This document shows positions 26,325 through 34,808 of a stretch of 64,000 nt of DNA, piece after piece (the stretch's first letter is position 1; the number at the start of each line of letters is the position of its first letter). A program made the position numbers and the translations under genes. The stretch comes from Phycisphaerae bacterium (GTDB lineage: Bacteria; Planctomycetota; Phycisphaerae; UBA1845; Fen-1342), in assembly GCA_028279405.1 (NCBI GenBank), contig JANQNU010000079.1, positions 1 through 64,000 on the forward strand, read 5' to 3'. A model generated the notes under the pieces. That model did no database searches. It saw only the letters and a program-made list of their open reading frames with translations, and was not told the origin of the DNA.

Positions 26325-26633
26325 ATGCCGTACGTCACCAAGCTTGAGTTGTGCCAGTTCATGGGGCGGTCTTATGAATGGGTGCAGTACATCAGGAACA
26401 AGGGGCTGCTCGACGGGATCTCGCACTACAAAAACGGCCGCCTGATGATCGACTCTCATCAGCTCATAGACCGGCTAGTCAAGTACTACACGCGGCTCCG
26501 GGACTCGCCAGAGATGCGCGCGGCGCGGCTCAAGCGCATTCAGATCGAGAACCGGCTGCTCGAACTCAAGCTCGAACGTATGCAGAACGGGGAGCACGTG
26601 GGCCGTCGACGGCGGCCGCGCGGGCTTACTTAG
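26325..26633 (+). CDS. Nu1-like small DNA-binding protein
   Basis: 102 residues from ATG 26325, after GGAGAG. The N-terminus (TKLELCQFMGRSYEWVQYIR, then NKGLLDG) looks like a winged helix-turn-helix as in the phage terminase small subunit Nu1 and related HTH_17 proteins. The middle (MRAARLKRIQIENRLLELKL) is a charged coiled-coil segment like the one linking Nu1 to its partner. The short C-terminus is very basic (GRRRRPRGLT). No large terminase, portal or capsid gene is nearby, so it is more likely a phage-derived regulator or a satellite remnant than a working packaging subunit. Confidence 0.55.
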   Translation: MPYVTKLELCQFMGRSYEWVQYIRNKGLLDGISHYKNGRLMIDSHQLIDRLVKYYTRLRDSPEMRAARLKRIQIENRLLELKLERMQNGEHVGRRRRPRGLT

Positions 26634-26841
26634 GTACAATCGAGTCTGGCCGGCGAGCGACCTTGAGCGTGTCTGCAACTATGCGCTTCGTGCCGGCCCT
26701 CGATCGCTTCTTGGTATAGTACCTGACTAGAGTATGGCTCCGCTGTTTGCCGGCATGTTCGCTCCAGGGACACTCGTGCTGTGAAGTCATTCCGGCGGTG
26801 AGTCCCTGGACGGGCATCATGTGTCACCGACAGGTGCAACG

Positions 26842-27870
26842 ATGCCAGGTCTCTATCCGATTGACGCGCAAGACGCTCAAGTCTTGCGGTGTATGTACCG
26901 TTGGTTGTGTGAAGATGTCGAATCTATTCTTCTTCATAATCCGTTGAGGGAGTTCAGAACTACCGACAAAATTGGTGGCCCCGATGCCCCGTGGGGGACA
27001 ACCGAGATCAGTGACTTTGACGGACATAGCTTGGCACATCGTTTGTTCGAGCAGTACAGGGATAAGTACCTAGAAGCGGCACTAAGTTGCGACAAGATCG
27101 ATCGAGATCGCCCCGTTCGTGCCATCTACAAAGAGGTTCTGTTTGCCGAACTAGGTCGTCCTGCGATGCTATCCCTTTACAAGCTGGAGCAGTCTGGGTT
27201 GGCAAGGCGATCAATCCATACACCCGTTTGCTCCGGTGCTTGGAAGCTGCCGAGTGGCGACGTGATCGCCATGATCTGCTATGACTTCATCGACGTTTCC
27301 AAAAAAGACGGTCCGTGGCAGTGGTTTTACGAGTGGGTCTATGGCCCAGCAACGAAAGACGACGAGGTAAGATATCAGATTCGCGAGGGACCCTATCTGC
27401 TGAGAAAAGGGAGTGCGGAGTACGTCTATCGAGGCTCTGCCGCAAACCTGACTTTCGGTGCGTTCGACAGCGAGCATCCCTGTGCGACGTTTGAGCTTAC
27501 GCACGCGGGCGTTGTTGAGGCGCAGAAGTACGAGTTTCATCCCAAGTACCCCAAGGTCCGTCGGAAGTCCGGCCGTCTCCCGCGAGCGCGTCATACAGCA
27601 AAGGAGACCGTCAAACAGATCATGGGCCATATGGTCGCCCATCCGGACAAGTCTCAGAAGGAAGTTGCCGAGGCGATCGGCATTTCCGAAGCGCGCATTA
27701 GCCAGCTGATGAGAAAGTGCCCTTGCTTGGCGTCATGTCGAGATGAGCTCAGACGTCAAAAACGAAAAGCCGGCCAATCTCGCACCCCATATAAGCCAGG
27801 CATGGCTGATCGGCGTCGCGATGAGCCCGAAACCGTGGACGATGACGAAATGACGAACGAAAGCGAGTGA
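26842..27870 (+). CDS. Unknown protein with C-terminal helix-turn-helix
   Basis: About 342 residues from ATG 26842 (a GTG at 26821 is also possible; no strong ribosome site at either). The first 250 residues are of unknown family, mixed alpha/beta, with an aromatic-rich segment (GPWQWFYEWVYGP). The C-terminal part has a basic linker and a clear HTH: HPDKSQKEVAEAIGISEARI, then SQLMRKCP, followed by a charged tail ending DDDEMTNESE. The HTH suggests DNA binding. The gene ends 30 bases before a perfect 15-base palindrome that could be an operator. It lies between the defence block and the replication/integration module, which would suit an island regulator; this is inference. Confidence 0.7.
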   Translation: MPGLYPIDAQDAQVLRCMYRWLCEDVESILLHNPLREFRTTDKIGGPDAPWGTTEISDFDGHSLAHRLFEQYRDKYLEAALSCDKIDRDRPVRAIYKEVLFAELGRPAMLSLYKLEQSGLARRSIHTPVCSGAWKLPSGDVIAMICYDFIDVSKKDGPWQWFYEWVYGPATKDDEVRYQIREGPYLLRKGSAEYVYRGSAANLTFGAFDSEHPCATFELTHAGVVEAQKYEFHPKYPKVRRKSGRLPRARHTAKETVKQIMGHMVAHPDKSQKEVAEAIGISEARISQLMRKCPCLASCRDELRRQKRKAGQSRTPYKPGMADRRRDEPETVDDDEMTNESE

Positions 27871-27900
27871 AAAGAGAGTTGTACTCGCTGGTGGTTGGTC

Positions 27901-27915
27901 GACTTAAGTTAAGTC
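27901..27915. promoter_or_regulatory. Perfect palindrome GACTTAAGTTAAGTC
   Basis: Inverted repeat GACTTAA-G-TTAAGTC with exact symmetry, AT-rich in a GC-rich context, 30 bases after a gene with a C-terminal HTH and upstream of the AlpA-like gene. It is a plausible operator for a dimeric regulator. It lacks the GC stem of a terminator. Confidence 0.4.
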
Positions 27916-28281
27916 TTTAGGGGGCCACCTTAATTCTCTCACCTCAAGCGCTCGTTACTTCAGGGGGGGACCTGAGAAATGAAGTGAATTCCTGACGAAG
28001 GGTAGGCCGCTTGCACAGTTGCAGCGCCAAGCCCCATCCCTTCAATGGAGTTCGCCGATGGTCAGGGAGTTTCGCGAGACACGAATGGCTCGGAACGTGG
28101 GGGGCATGATCTGTATGCTTGATATGCCCGTTCATCGGGCCCCGGATGTCCGACGATCATACCCTCACATTACGCCGATGGCTCGAGCGGGTCAGGTATG
28201 TCTATTCGACTCGGAAGCGGTCGGTGCGATCCATCATGAGCCAATCCGCATCGCGGCGAGGCGCCGGGAAGGGCGTGAATC
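27916..28281. other. Upstream region of the replication/integration module
   Basis: About 365 bases without a convincing gene. There are G- and C-runs (AGGGGGCC near 27918, AGGGGGGGACC near 27962) that may form local hairpins. The promoter of the AlpA-like gene is likely here, but I cannot place -35/-10 boxes with confidence. Confidence 0.35.
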
Positions 28282-28551
28282 ATGATGATTCCACCGGATC
28301 AACCGGGAGCGCCCACCGAACAGACCGACCACGGCCCCGTACGGGAGGCGGCACTCCTGGCGGTTACGCAGGTGGCCCAGATACTCAACGTCGCCGAGCG
28401 GTCGATCTGGCGCTGGTCGGACGCCGGGCTGATGCCGCCGCCGATCTCGTTGGGACGGTCCAAGCGGTGGCGCTGGGAAGAAGACCTGAAGCCGTGGATC
28501 GCGGCCGGCTGTCCGCGGGTGCGAGGGCGAAAGGGGGCGGGGAATGGGTAG
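28282..28551 (+). CDS. AlpA/excisionase-like HTH protein
   Basis: 89 residues from ATG 28282 (or the adjacent ATG 28285). The core LLAVTQVAQILNVAERSIWR, then WSDAGLMPPPISLGRSKRWR and W, is the MerR-like winged helix of AlpA regulators and phage excisionases (HTH_17): strand, recognition helix, and the wing with the conserved R.RW. The basic tail (RVRGRKGAGNG) suits DNA contact. It is the first gene of the element's core module, ahead of the primase-helicase and integrase, so it probably controls excision direction or expression of that module. Confidence 0.85.
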   Translation: MMIPPDQPGAPTEQTDHGPVREAALLAVTQVAQILNVAERSIWRWSDAGLMPPPISLGRSKRWRWEEDLKPWIAAGCPRVRGRKGAGNG

Positions 28552-28775
28552 ACGCTGGCAGCGCGCCGGGCCGCGGCGCGCAAACCGACCCCACGGTGTG
28601 GCGCGTGGGGCTCGGCGGTCAAGTAGGTGTGGTACACCACCCGACATCGGTATCGGTAAGAACGAGCTACGATGTAGATCAAAAATCGGAATTCTAGAAA
28701 AAACTTCTCGGGGCGTGATTCCGGAAGCGGTTTCGGGGTACCGACGTGCTATCGTAAGTGCTCAGGGGGTGCCCA

Positions 28776-30872
28776 GTGGAACCTTTTGAGCGGTTTGAAG
28801 CGGCGATGCGCGGACTCGGGCGGCCGTTGAAGCGGGTCGGGAGCCACAAGTACACGGCGCGCTGCCCCGCGCATGATGACGAACACGCGTCGTTGTCGGT
28901 CACGGTCGGCAATGACGGTCGGCTGCTGCTGTATTGTTTCGCGGGCTGCGACTTCGAAGAGATCATGCGGGGCGTCAATCTGGAGCCGCAGGCGGCGTTT
29001 CCTGATTACGACGACAGGCCGCCGCATCGACGGCTTGGTCAGCGACCTCCCGCGCGAGATGCGCGCGCTCCCAGGACAAGGGGGACATCCGGGACGGTTC
29101 GGCCCCCGACTTCCTACCGTAGGAAGGAGGACGCTATCGAGGCTGCGGCGCGGCTGGTGCAGCGGGCAAACCAGCTGGCGGAATGTCCGACGCGGACCGA
29201 TTTCGAGTACTTGGCAGGGGGTGAGGTCGTCGCTGTCTCGCTGCGGTTCGATCTGCCGCCGGGTTCTGGGCGCAGTAAGGACATCCGACCAATCGCGCGC
29301 GGCGAGAACGGATGGACGATCACGGCGCCGCCGGCACCGCGGCCACTGTTTCGTGTTGATGAGCTCACGGGCGACGGGCCGGTTTTCATGGGCGAGGGCG
29401 AAGTTTGCGCGCTCGCGCTGGTGACGCTCGGATTGGCCGGGACGACATCGTTCGGCGGTTCCAACGCGCCACAGCATTCCGACTGGTCGCCGATGGCGGG
29501 ACGGGACGTCTACATTCTGGTGGACCGCGACAAGGCAGGCGAGGGGTACGGACAGAAGGTGGCACAGATTGCGGTCGAGGTGGGCGCGCGACATGTGTAC
29601 ATCATTCGCCTGTGGGAGCACGAGTCATGGGCCGATTTGCCGGTCGGCGGCGATATCGCGGACGTGCTCGATAGTCCCGACGAAACGCCCGAGTCCGTTC
29701 GAACCAAGCTGGAAACGCTGATCGAACGCGCCGAACTCGTCGAGCCGGCGGAGCGTCTGTCGGTCACGCGGATGGATCGGGTCGAGCCGCAAACGGTCGA
29801 GTGGGTCTGGCCTGGTCGGATTCCCGCCGGCAAGCTGACGATGATCGTCGGCGATCCGAGCGCGGGGAAGTCGTTCTTGTCGATGGACATCGCCGCCCGC
29901 GTTTCGACGGGCGTCGGCTGGCCAGATGATCCGGGGGCCACTCGTTCGTCCGCGGACGTGCTGTTGCTGAACGATGAGGACGGCTTGGCGGATACGATTC
30001 ACCCGCGGCTCGTCGCGGCGGAAGCGAACCTCGCGCGCGTCCACCACGTCGGCGCCACCCGACGGTGGAGTGATGACGGCGAGGCAACGTACCGGCCTTT
30101 CCATCTTGCGGCCGACCTTCGGCTGCTCGAAGACGAGTTGAAGCGGCACCCCAACTCGAAGCTCATCATCATCGATCCGATCAACGCCTACATCAGTGGC
30201 ACGGATGCACACAAGGACGTGGACATTCGATCGATCTTGACGCCGCTCGCCCAGTTGGCGGAGCGGACGGGCATCTCCGTTGTCGCGATCTGTCACCTGC
30301 GGAAGTCAGCAGGCAAGGCGATTCACAGTGTCCTCGGCTCGATCGGCTACGTCGGCGTCGCGCGCGTCGTTTGGCTCGTCGCACTCGATCAAGACAACCG
30401 CGAACGGCGGTTATTCCTCCCATTGAAGAACAACCTCGCGCCGCTCGGTCTCGGACTGGCCTACCGCATTGTCGCGCACGGAGACATGCCCCGTCTGGAA
30501 TGGGAGTCCGAACCGGTCGACAACCGCGCGGACGACTTCACGATCTCGGACGATGGTCGGCGCGATCAATCCGCGGTCGACGAAGCAGCCGACTGGCTGA
30601 AAGACGTCCTTGCGGTTGGCCCGGTTCCATCGAAGGAACTCGACAAGCGCGCCGAGGAAGATGGCATTCGTCCGCGGACACTCCGGCGCGCCAAGAAGAC
30701 ACTTGGAGTGCGTCCATTTCGTTCCGGAGCTATATGGGCGTGTGCGCTTCCGCAGCCCTCCGACGCTACACCCGGCGAGCCAACAGGATGTCGAACCGAA
30801 TTGGGCCAAGGTGGCCAAGTCGGCCAAGCTCCGGAAGCTGGCCATGTTGGCCAACTTGACCGATGGCGCTGA
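28776..30872 (+). CDS. Primase-helicase: CHC2 zinc finger, Toprim, RepA-like ATPase
   Basis: 698 residues from GTG 28776, seven bases after AGGGGG (a GTG at 28758 has no site). The N-terminal zinc-binding motif CPAH...C....C (residues 30, 33, 54, 58; LLYCFAGCDFEEI) is of the CHC2 primase type. A Toprim region follows with GEGEVCALAL and VYILVDRDKAGEGY (about 200-290), then a RecA/RepA-type ATPase (AAA_25) with GDPSAGKS at 359-366 and LIIIDPINAYISG (Walker B). The C-terminal 90 residues contain a winged-helix-like segment. This architecture is typical of plasmid and satellite replication proteins, so the island may replicate after excision. Its 3' end survives as a relic at 11784-11850. Confidence 0.9.
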   Translation: MEPFERFEAAMRGLGRPLKRVGSHKYTARCPAHDDEHASLSVTVGNDGRLLLYCFAGCDFEEIMRGVNLEPQAAFPDYDDRPPHRRLGQRPPARDARAPRTRGTSGTVRPPTSYRRKEDAIEAAARLVQRANQLAECPTRTDFEYLAGGEVVAVSLRFDLPPGSGRSKDIRPIARGENGWTITAPPAPRPLFRVDELTGDGPVFMGEGEVCALALVTLGLAGTTSFGGSNAPQHSDWSPMAGRDVYILVDRDKAGEGYGQKVAQIAVEVGARHVYIIRLWEHESWADLPVGGDIADVLDSPDETPESVRTKLETLIERAELVEPAERLSVTRMDRVEPQTVEWVWPGRIPAGKLTMIVGDPSAGKSFLSMDIAARVSTGVGWPDDPGATRSSADVLLLNDEDGLADTIHPRLVAAEANLARVHHVGATRRWSDDGEATYRPFHLAADLRLLEDELKRHPNSKLIIIDPINAYISGTDAHKDVDIRSILTPLAQLAERTGISVVAICHLRKSAGKAIHSVLGSIGYVGVARVVWLVALDQDNRERRLFLPLKNNLAPLGLGLAYRIVAHGDMPRLEWESEPVDNRADDFTISDDGRRDQSAVDEAADWLKDVLAVGPVPSKELDKRAEEDGIRPRTLRRAKKTLGVRPFRSGAIWACALPQPSDATPGEPTGCRTELGQGGQVGQAPEAGHVGQLDRWR

Positions 30873-31079
30873 ACGCGACGTCTCCGCACATCCGCTTTTC
30901 ACGACCGGGAAATCCAAGTCGTCGGCAGTACACGAATGACAACAGATTGTAATGGCGGTCGAGCTAGCTGTGAGGTATCTTCGAGCTGGGATAGCGAGTC
31001 AGTCAGGGTCGGCGGCACTCCGAGAACGTCGGAACGCGGGAATGCGAAGGTCGGCGTGCTGGGGCAGAAAAGGGTGGAT

Positions 31080-31670
31080 ATGGACCCATTAGGAAAAGTG
31101 GAAGTGCAGGCGACCGAGACGGGCGTCAAGGTTCACAAGGGCCGGGTGCCGTTGTGGCCCGGGCTGCTGATCGTGCCGCTTGCGTTCCTGGCGCCCATTG
31201 TGGTCCTGGCGATGTGGGCGGCATCCGTGGGGATCATGATCGCGCCGCCAAAAGACGGGGACATGCCGTTCTGGGGAAAGTCGATGGTCGCGCTGCTGTT
31301 CTTCGTGGCTGGCGTGGGCGGTGTCTGGGTCAGCTACAAACTCATTCTCGCGATCGTCCCAGTGCGGGCCAGCGTCAACACGACCGGCAGCCAATTCGAA
31401 TGCACGCGATACCTGGCCGGCATCCGTACTCGGAGAGCGCTGCTCGCCGGCGACGCAAGCGTCATCGTGCAGGTGTATGAGAACAGTCAAAGCCCGCCGT
31501 CGTTCCGCGTCGTGCTGCGGGACCATGCTCGGACAACGTTCCCGTTGACGATCCTCATGTCGGAGGAGACCAGCGTGAAGGCGACGGAAACACGTGGCCG
31601 CAAGATCGGGCGGCCGGTTGCGAAGCACCTGAAGATCAAGTGCGAAACCGAATACCCGAAGCGGTCGTAG
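31080..31670 (+). CDS. Two-helix membrane protein of the element
   Basis: 196 residues from ATG 31080, after AAGGGTGG (longer upstream frame rejected as low-information). Two hydrophobic segments, GLLIVPLAFLAPIVVLAMWA and MVALLFFVAGVGGVWVSYKL, form a hairpin in the membrane. The remaining C-terminal 90 residues are soluble and end in a basic motif GRKIGRPVAKHLKIKCETEY. No family recognised. It lies between primase-helicase and integrase, and a decayed copy holds the same place in the relic element at 11860-12131, so it is a core element gene and not random cargo. A role in element maintenance or conjugation is possible but unproven. Confidence 0.8.
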   Translation: MDPLGKVEVQATETGVKVHKGRVPLWPGLLIVPLAFLAPIVVLAMWAASVGIMIAPPKDGDMPFWGKSMVALLFFVAGVGGVWVSYKLILAIVPVRASVNTTGSQFECTRYLAGIRTRRALLAGDASVIVQVYENSQSPPSFRVVLRDHARTTFPLTILMSEETSVKATETRGRKIGRPVAKHLKIKCETEYPKRS

Positions 31671-31816
31671 CGGAGTGCCTGCAATCGACCGTTGTTCAGA
31701 GTGCACGACTATGGGGATGATGAAATAGCGATGAGGCCGAGCACGGATGCGGCCTTGGCGCGGATTGGACTGATAGCAGATCGTTCCGATCTGTAGATCG
31801 ACGAAAGGTGGGAATC

Positions 31817-33835
31817 ATGAGTCTCGTTCGGCAGCAATACACGAAGCCGCTTCCGAAGCACGCGGAGCTGTATATGCAGGGTGACGTGCAATACGCGCGC
31901 TGGAAGGGGCGCGGCGGGAAGCGCAAGACCGCCAGAGTCACGACGGGGCGCAACGGCGAGCCGCGGCTTCTTCTCACGTCGAACAAGTACAGCGCGCAGT
32001 ACCGCAACGGAGCCGGTCAGGTCCAACGTGTATCGACCGGGTGTCGGAGCAAGGAGGCCGCCGAACGGGTGTTGAACGAGCTGAACGTTCGTGCCGACAA
32101 GGTCCGGTCGGGTGCGTGGACCGCAGCCGAGGATGCAGTGCTCGATCATCAGAGCACGCCGATCAACGAACACGTCGAGGCGTATCTCAACGCGCTCAAG
32201 AACAAACGCGGCAAAGGCGCCAAAGTTCGCGTAGCGCCGAAACACGTCGCCAATGTTCGCCGTTATTTGACGCAGATCGTCGCCGAGTGCGGATGGAAGA
32301 CGCTGCGCGAGCTGAACCGGACCGCGATGGAGAAGTGGGCCGATCGGCAAGAGACGCGCGGGACCGCGCTGCGGACGTTGAATGACTACTTGATGGCGCT
32401 CTGCGCGTTCGGCAACTGGTGCGTCGAGACAAGCCGACTTGTTGCGAACCCGTTCAGCCGACCGCCGAAGCGCGATGCGAACGCTGATCGTCGCAGAGAA
32501 CGACGCGCGCTGACCGAGGACGAGCTTCGATTGTTGCTACGGATCACGCGGATGCGACCCATTGCCGAGAAAGGCCGCGAGAAAGCGAGCGTTGCCAACA
32601 AACCCCGCGATCCGAAGAGCCGGAAGACGTGGAGGCGCGCGACGCTGACACTGGACACGATCGAATCGGCGTATCAACGGGGACTGATCGCACTGAAAAA
32701 CCGACCAGACGAGATCGATCGGCGGGAACGGCTCGGAGCGGAACGGGCGTTGATCTACAAGACGCTCGTGCTCACCGGTCTGCGAAAGAACGAGTTGGCG
32801 TCGTTGACCGTCGGCAATCTGGAGACGGATTGGGCGGTGCCGTTTCTGCGGGTCGAGGCCGAGAACGAGAAGGCAGGGCGTGGGGCCGAGGTGGTTGTGC
32901 GAACAGATCTGTTCGAAGACCTCCAAGAACAGTTGAACCGACGGCTACGGACGGCGCAGGACGAAGCTCGGCGAAACGGACGACCCGTTCCGGCACGGTT
33001 GCCGATGGATGAGCCGTTGCTGTCGGTGCCGACCGGGTTGTTGGCGATCATGGATCGCGATCTGGTCGCGGCCGGTCTGGCGCGGGAGGTGGTGGATTCG
33101 AGCGGCAAGAAGTGGATCGACAAACGCGACGAGCGCGGGCGGACCATCGACGTGCATGCGCTGCGACACACCTTCGGCACGCATCTCAGCAAGGGCGGCG
33201 TCGCACCACGGACCGCGCAGGCGGCGATGCGTCACAGTTCGATCGATCTGACGATGAACACCTACACCGATCCGAAGTTGCTTGATATGGAAGGTGCGTT
33301 GGAGGCGTTACCGCCGTTGCCGCTCGATGGTGAGCGTGGGCGCGAATCGGCGCGTGCGACGGGCACCGATGGCGCGGCGGCGAACGCGGGTACGCGCGCG
33401 GCTAGGCAGCGCGACGGAACGGGCGATGAGCCGCGATTCCCCAGAGGAAATGCTACAACGAGGCCGGTCCCGGCGAACGGCGGGAGTGGGCGAGTTGAGC
33501 ACTCGGGTGCGGATTCTCTCCCGAGCGCGCCTCCGGTAGCAAGCACGACCACTAATACAACTAATGCGCGCGACACGCGCGATGCGTGCGACGACGATCA
33601 GGTCGCGGATGCCCCGGATGGCCACCCGAATGGCCAAGCGCTTACACGGATACTTACACTGACATTGGGCAATTTGGGTGGAATGGGGTCATGTGCGGGC
33701 AACGAGCGCGAAAATCAGTTTGAGAGCGACGCGCGCGTAAGTGCCGTTCAGGTCAGCACTAAGCATCGTGAGTCGTTTGGGGGAGAAAAGCGGGTGATGG
33801 GATTCGAACCCACGACATTCACGTTGGCAACGTGA
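31817..33835 (+). CDS. Tyrosine site-specific integrase reading into tRNA-Gly
   Basis: 672 residues from ATG 31817, after AAAGGTGGGA. There is an N-terminal arm-binding part, a SAM-like core-binding domain (about 110-210), and the catalytic domain with Arg 323 (LTGLRKNELASL), His 447 and Arg 450 (HALRHTFG), a downstream His (MRHSSIDLTMN) and nucleophile Tyr 483 (NTYTDP). A 190-residue Ala/Thr/Gly-rich low-complexity tail follows, and the final codons, MGFEPTTFTLAT, lie within the tRNA gene, so coding sequence and att site overlap. Integration must therefore restore both. It is the rightmost gene of the island and adjacent to its target, as is usual for such elements. Confidence 0.96.
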   Translation: MSLVRQQYTKPLPKHAELYMQGDVQYARWKGRGGKRKTARVTTGRNGEPRLLLTSNKYSAQYRNGAGQVQRVSTGCRSKEAAERVLNELNVRADKVRSGAWTAAEDAVLDHQSTPINEHVEAYLNALKNKRGKGAKVRVAPKHVANVRRYLTQIVAECGWKTLRELNRTAMEKWADRQETRGTALRTLNDYLMALCAFGNWCVETSRLVANPFSRPPKRDANADRRRERRALTEDELRLLLRITRMRPIAEKGREKASVANKPRDPKSRKTWRRATLTLDTIESAYQRGLIALKNRPDEIDRRERLGAERALIYKTLVLTGLRKNELASLTVGNLETDWAVPFLRVEAENEKAGRGAEVVVRTDLFEDLQEQLNRRLRTAQDEARRNGRPVPARLPMDEPLLSVPTGLLAIMDRDLVAAGLAREVVDSSGKKWIDKRDERGRTIDVHALRHTFGTHLSKGGVAPRTAQAAMRHSSIDLTMNTYTDPKLLDMEGALEALPPLPLDGERGRESARATGTDGAAANAGTRAARQRDGTGDEPRFPRGNATTRPVPANGGSGRVEHSGADSLPSAPPVASTTTNTTNARDTRDACDDDQVADAPDGHPNGQALTRILTLTLGNLGGMGSCAGNERENQFESDARVSAVQVSTKHRESFGGEKRVMGFEPTTFTLAT

Positions 33836-33860
33836 CGCTCTACCACTGAGCTACACCCGC
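33789..33860 (-). tRNA. tRNA-Gly (anticodon GCC)
   Basis: On the minus strand the sequence folds into a full cloverleaf: acceptor GCGGGTG/CACCCGC, D-arm GCTC/GAGC, anticodon arm TCACG-TTGCCAA-CGTGA, and T-arm GTGGG-TTCGAAT-CCCAT, with discriminator T. The anticodon GCC reads Gly GGC/GGT codons. CCA is not encoded. The 3' half is the attachment core of the island, and the integrase gene ends within it. Confidence 0.97.
33796..33833. repeat. att core within tRNA-Gly (right boundary)
   Basis: 38 bases, GATGGGATTCGAACCCACGA onward to the anticodon stem, shared with 12802-12838. Similarity ends exactly after AACGT on the anticodon-stem side, placing strand exchange in or near the TTGGCAA anticodon loop. 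Confidence 0.85.
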
Positions 33861-34019
33861 GCTCGGGTCTCGCGGTTGGCTTTCGCAAGATCCGTTATCA
33901 TGGAGTGAAGTGCCCTCCAAGGCAAGGCCATCGATCGAAAATTGCCGTTATCTGGGAATCGGGAACCTTGTTGCGGTGGGGCCGTCCCAGAATGTGTGGA
34001 CCTGACGCAGGGAGAACGA

Positions 34020-34781
34020 GTGTTCGCCTTTTCGCTCCAGTCGGGGTCATGTGGAAACAGCATCTACGTCGAGGCGGACGGAGTTCGGCTGCTTGTCGAT
34101 GCCGGTATCAGTGGACGGCAGGCCAAGCTACGGATGGCCGAGTATGGCTGCCGGATGCAGGATGTCGATGCGCTGTTAGTGACACATGAGCACAGTGACC
34201 ACGTGTGTAGCGCCGGTACCTGGAATCGGCTGTTCGGTTTTCCGATTTTCATGACGGAACCGACCTTTCAGCGTTGTCGGACGAAGCTTGGGAAGGTGCG
34301 CGACCTACGATTCTTTCGCGCCGGCACCGTCGTTGAGATCGGGTCTGTGCGAGTGCACTCCATTGGAACGAAGCACGATGCAGTTGACGGTGTCGCGTTC
34401 ATCATCGAGGCGAGCGGGCGTCGCTTGGGGGTGTTTACCGATCTCGGGCATGCGTTTGCTGACCTGCATTTCGCGATGGACGAGGTCGACGCGGTCTTCA
34501 TCGAGAGTAACTATGATCCGCACATGCTCGAGGTGGGGCCTTATCCGGAGAAGATGAAGGCGCGCATCCGCGGCAAACGCGGCCATCTATCCAACGACGA
34601 GGCGGCATGGCTGTTGGCGACGAGAGGGCGCAACTTGCAGTGGGCGTGCCTTGCGCATCTTAGCGCCAACAACAACACGCCCGAGATTGCATTGCGAACC
34701 CACCGGGCGGCGCTCGGTGACGAGTATCCCTTGCACATCGCACCGCGCTACAAACCGGGGCCGCGGTTGGAAGTTTGTTGA
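34020..34781 (+). CDS. MBL-fold metallo-hydrolase, YycJ/WalJ-like
   Basis: 253 residues from GTG 34020, seven bases after AGGGAGA; the product then starts with the family-typical FAFSLQSGSCGNSIYVEADG. Metal ligands are in THEHSDH (His-x-His-x-Asp-His) with further ligands expected at GTKHDA, FTDLGHA and the C-terminal HLSANNNTPE. The strand order and length match YycJ-like beta-lactamase-fold phosphodiesterases, some of which act on DNA ends or are encoded beside WalRK. Here no two-component pair is adjacent; it is the first chromosomal gene to the right of the tRNA. The substrate is not predictable. Confidence 0.9.
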   Translation: MFAFSLQSGSCGNSIYVEADGVRLLVDAGISGRQAKLRMAEYGCRMQDVDALLVTHEHSDHVCSAGTWNRLFGFPIFMTEPTFQRCRTKLGKVRDLRFFRAGTVVEIGSVRVHSIGTKHDAVDGVAFIIEASGRRLGVFTDLGHAFADLHFAMDEVDAVFIESNYDPHMLEVGPYPEKMKARIRGKRGHLSNDEAAWLLATRGRNLQWACLAHLSANNNTPEIALRTHRAALGDEYPLHIAPRYKPGPRLEVC

Positions 34782-34808
34782 TCGGCGTCGTTGTTTGGGA
34801 GGAACGCC

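Larger units (their letters stand above)
12802..33833. mobile_element. Integrative genomic island at tRNA-Gly
   Basis: Direct repeats of a 37/38-base tRNA-derived core flank about 21 kb. Right end: an intact tyrosine integrase whose reading frame ends inside the tRNA, preceded by a membrane protein, a primase-helicase and an AlpA-like regulator. Left end: a degenerate att core carried by an older, mostly deleted copy of the same module. Cargo between them includes a toxin-like pair and a multi-gene putative anti-phage block. By eye the cargo has lower GC and different codon choice than its flanks, most clearly at 13.9-16 kb and 20-23 kb. The anticodon-loop position of the core is typical for tyrosine recombinases. 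Whether the element still moves is unknown. Confidence 0.75.

Noticed and set aside
26325-26633. Calling the island a complete prophage because of the Nu1-like gene
   Set aside because: No large terminase, portal, capsid or tail genes are present in the 21 kb.
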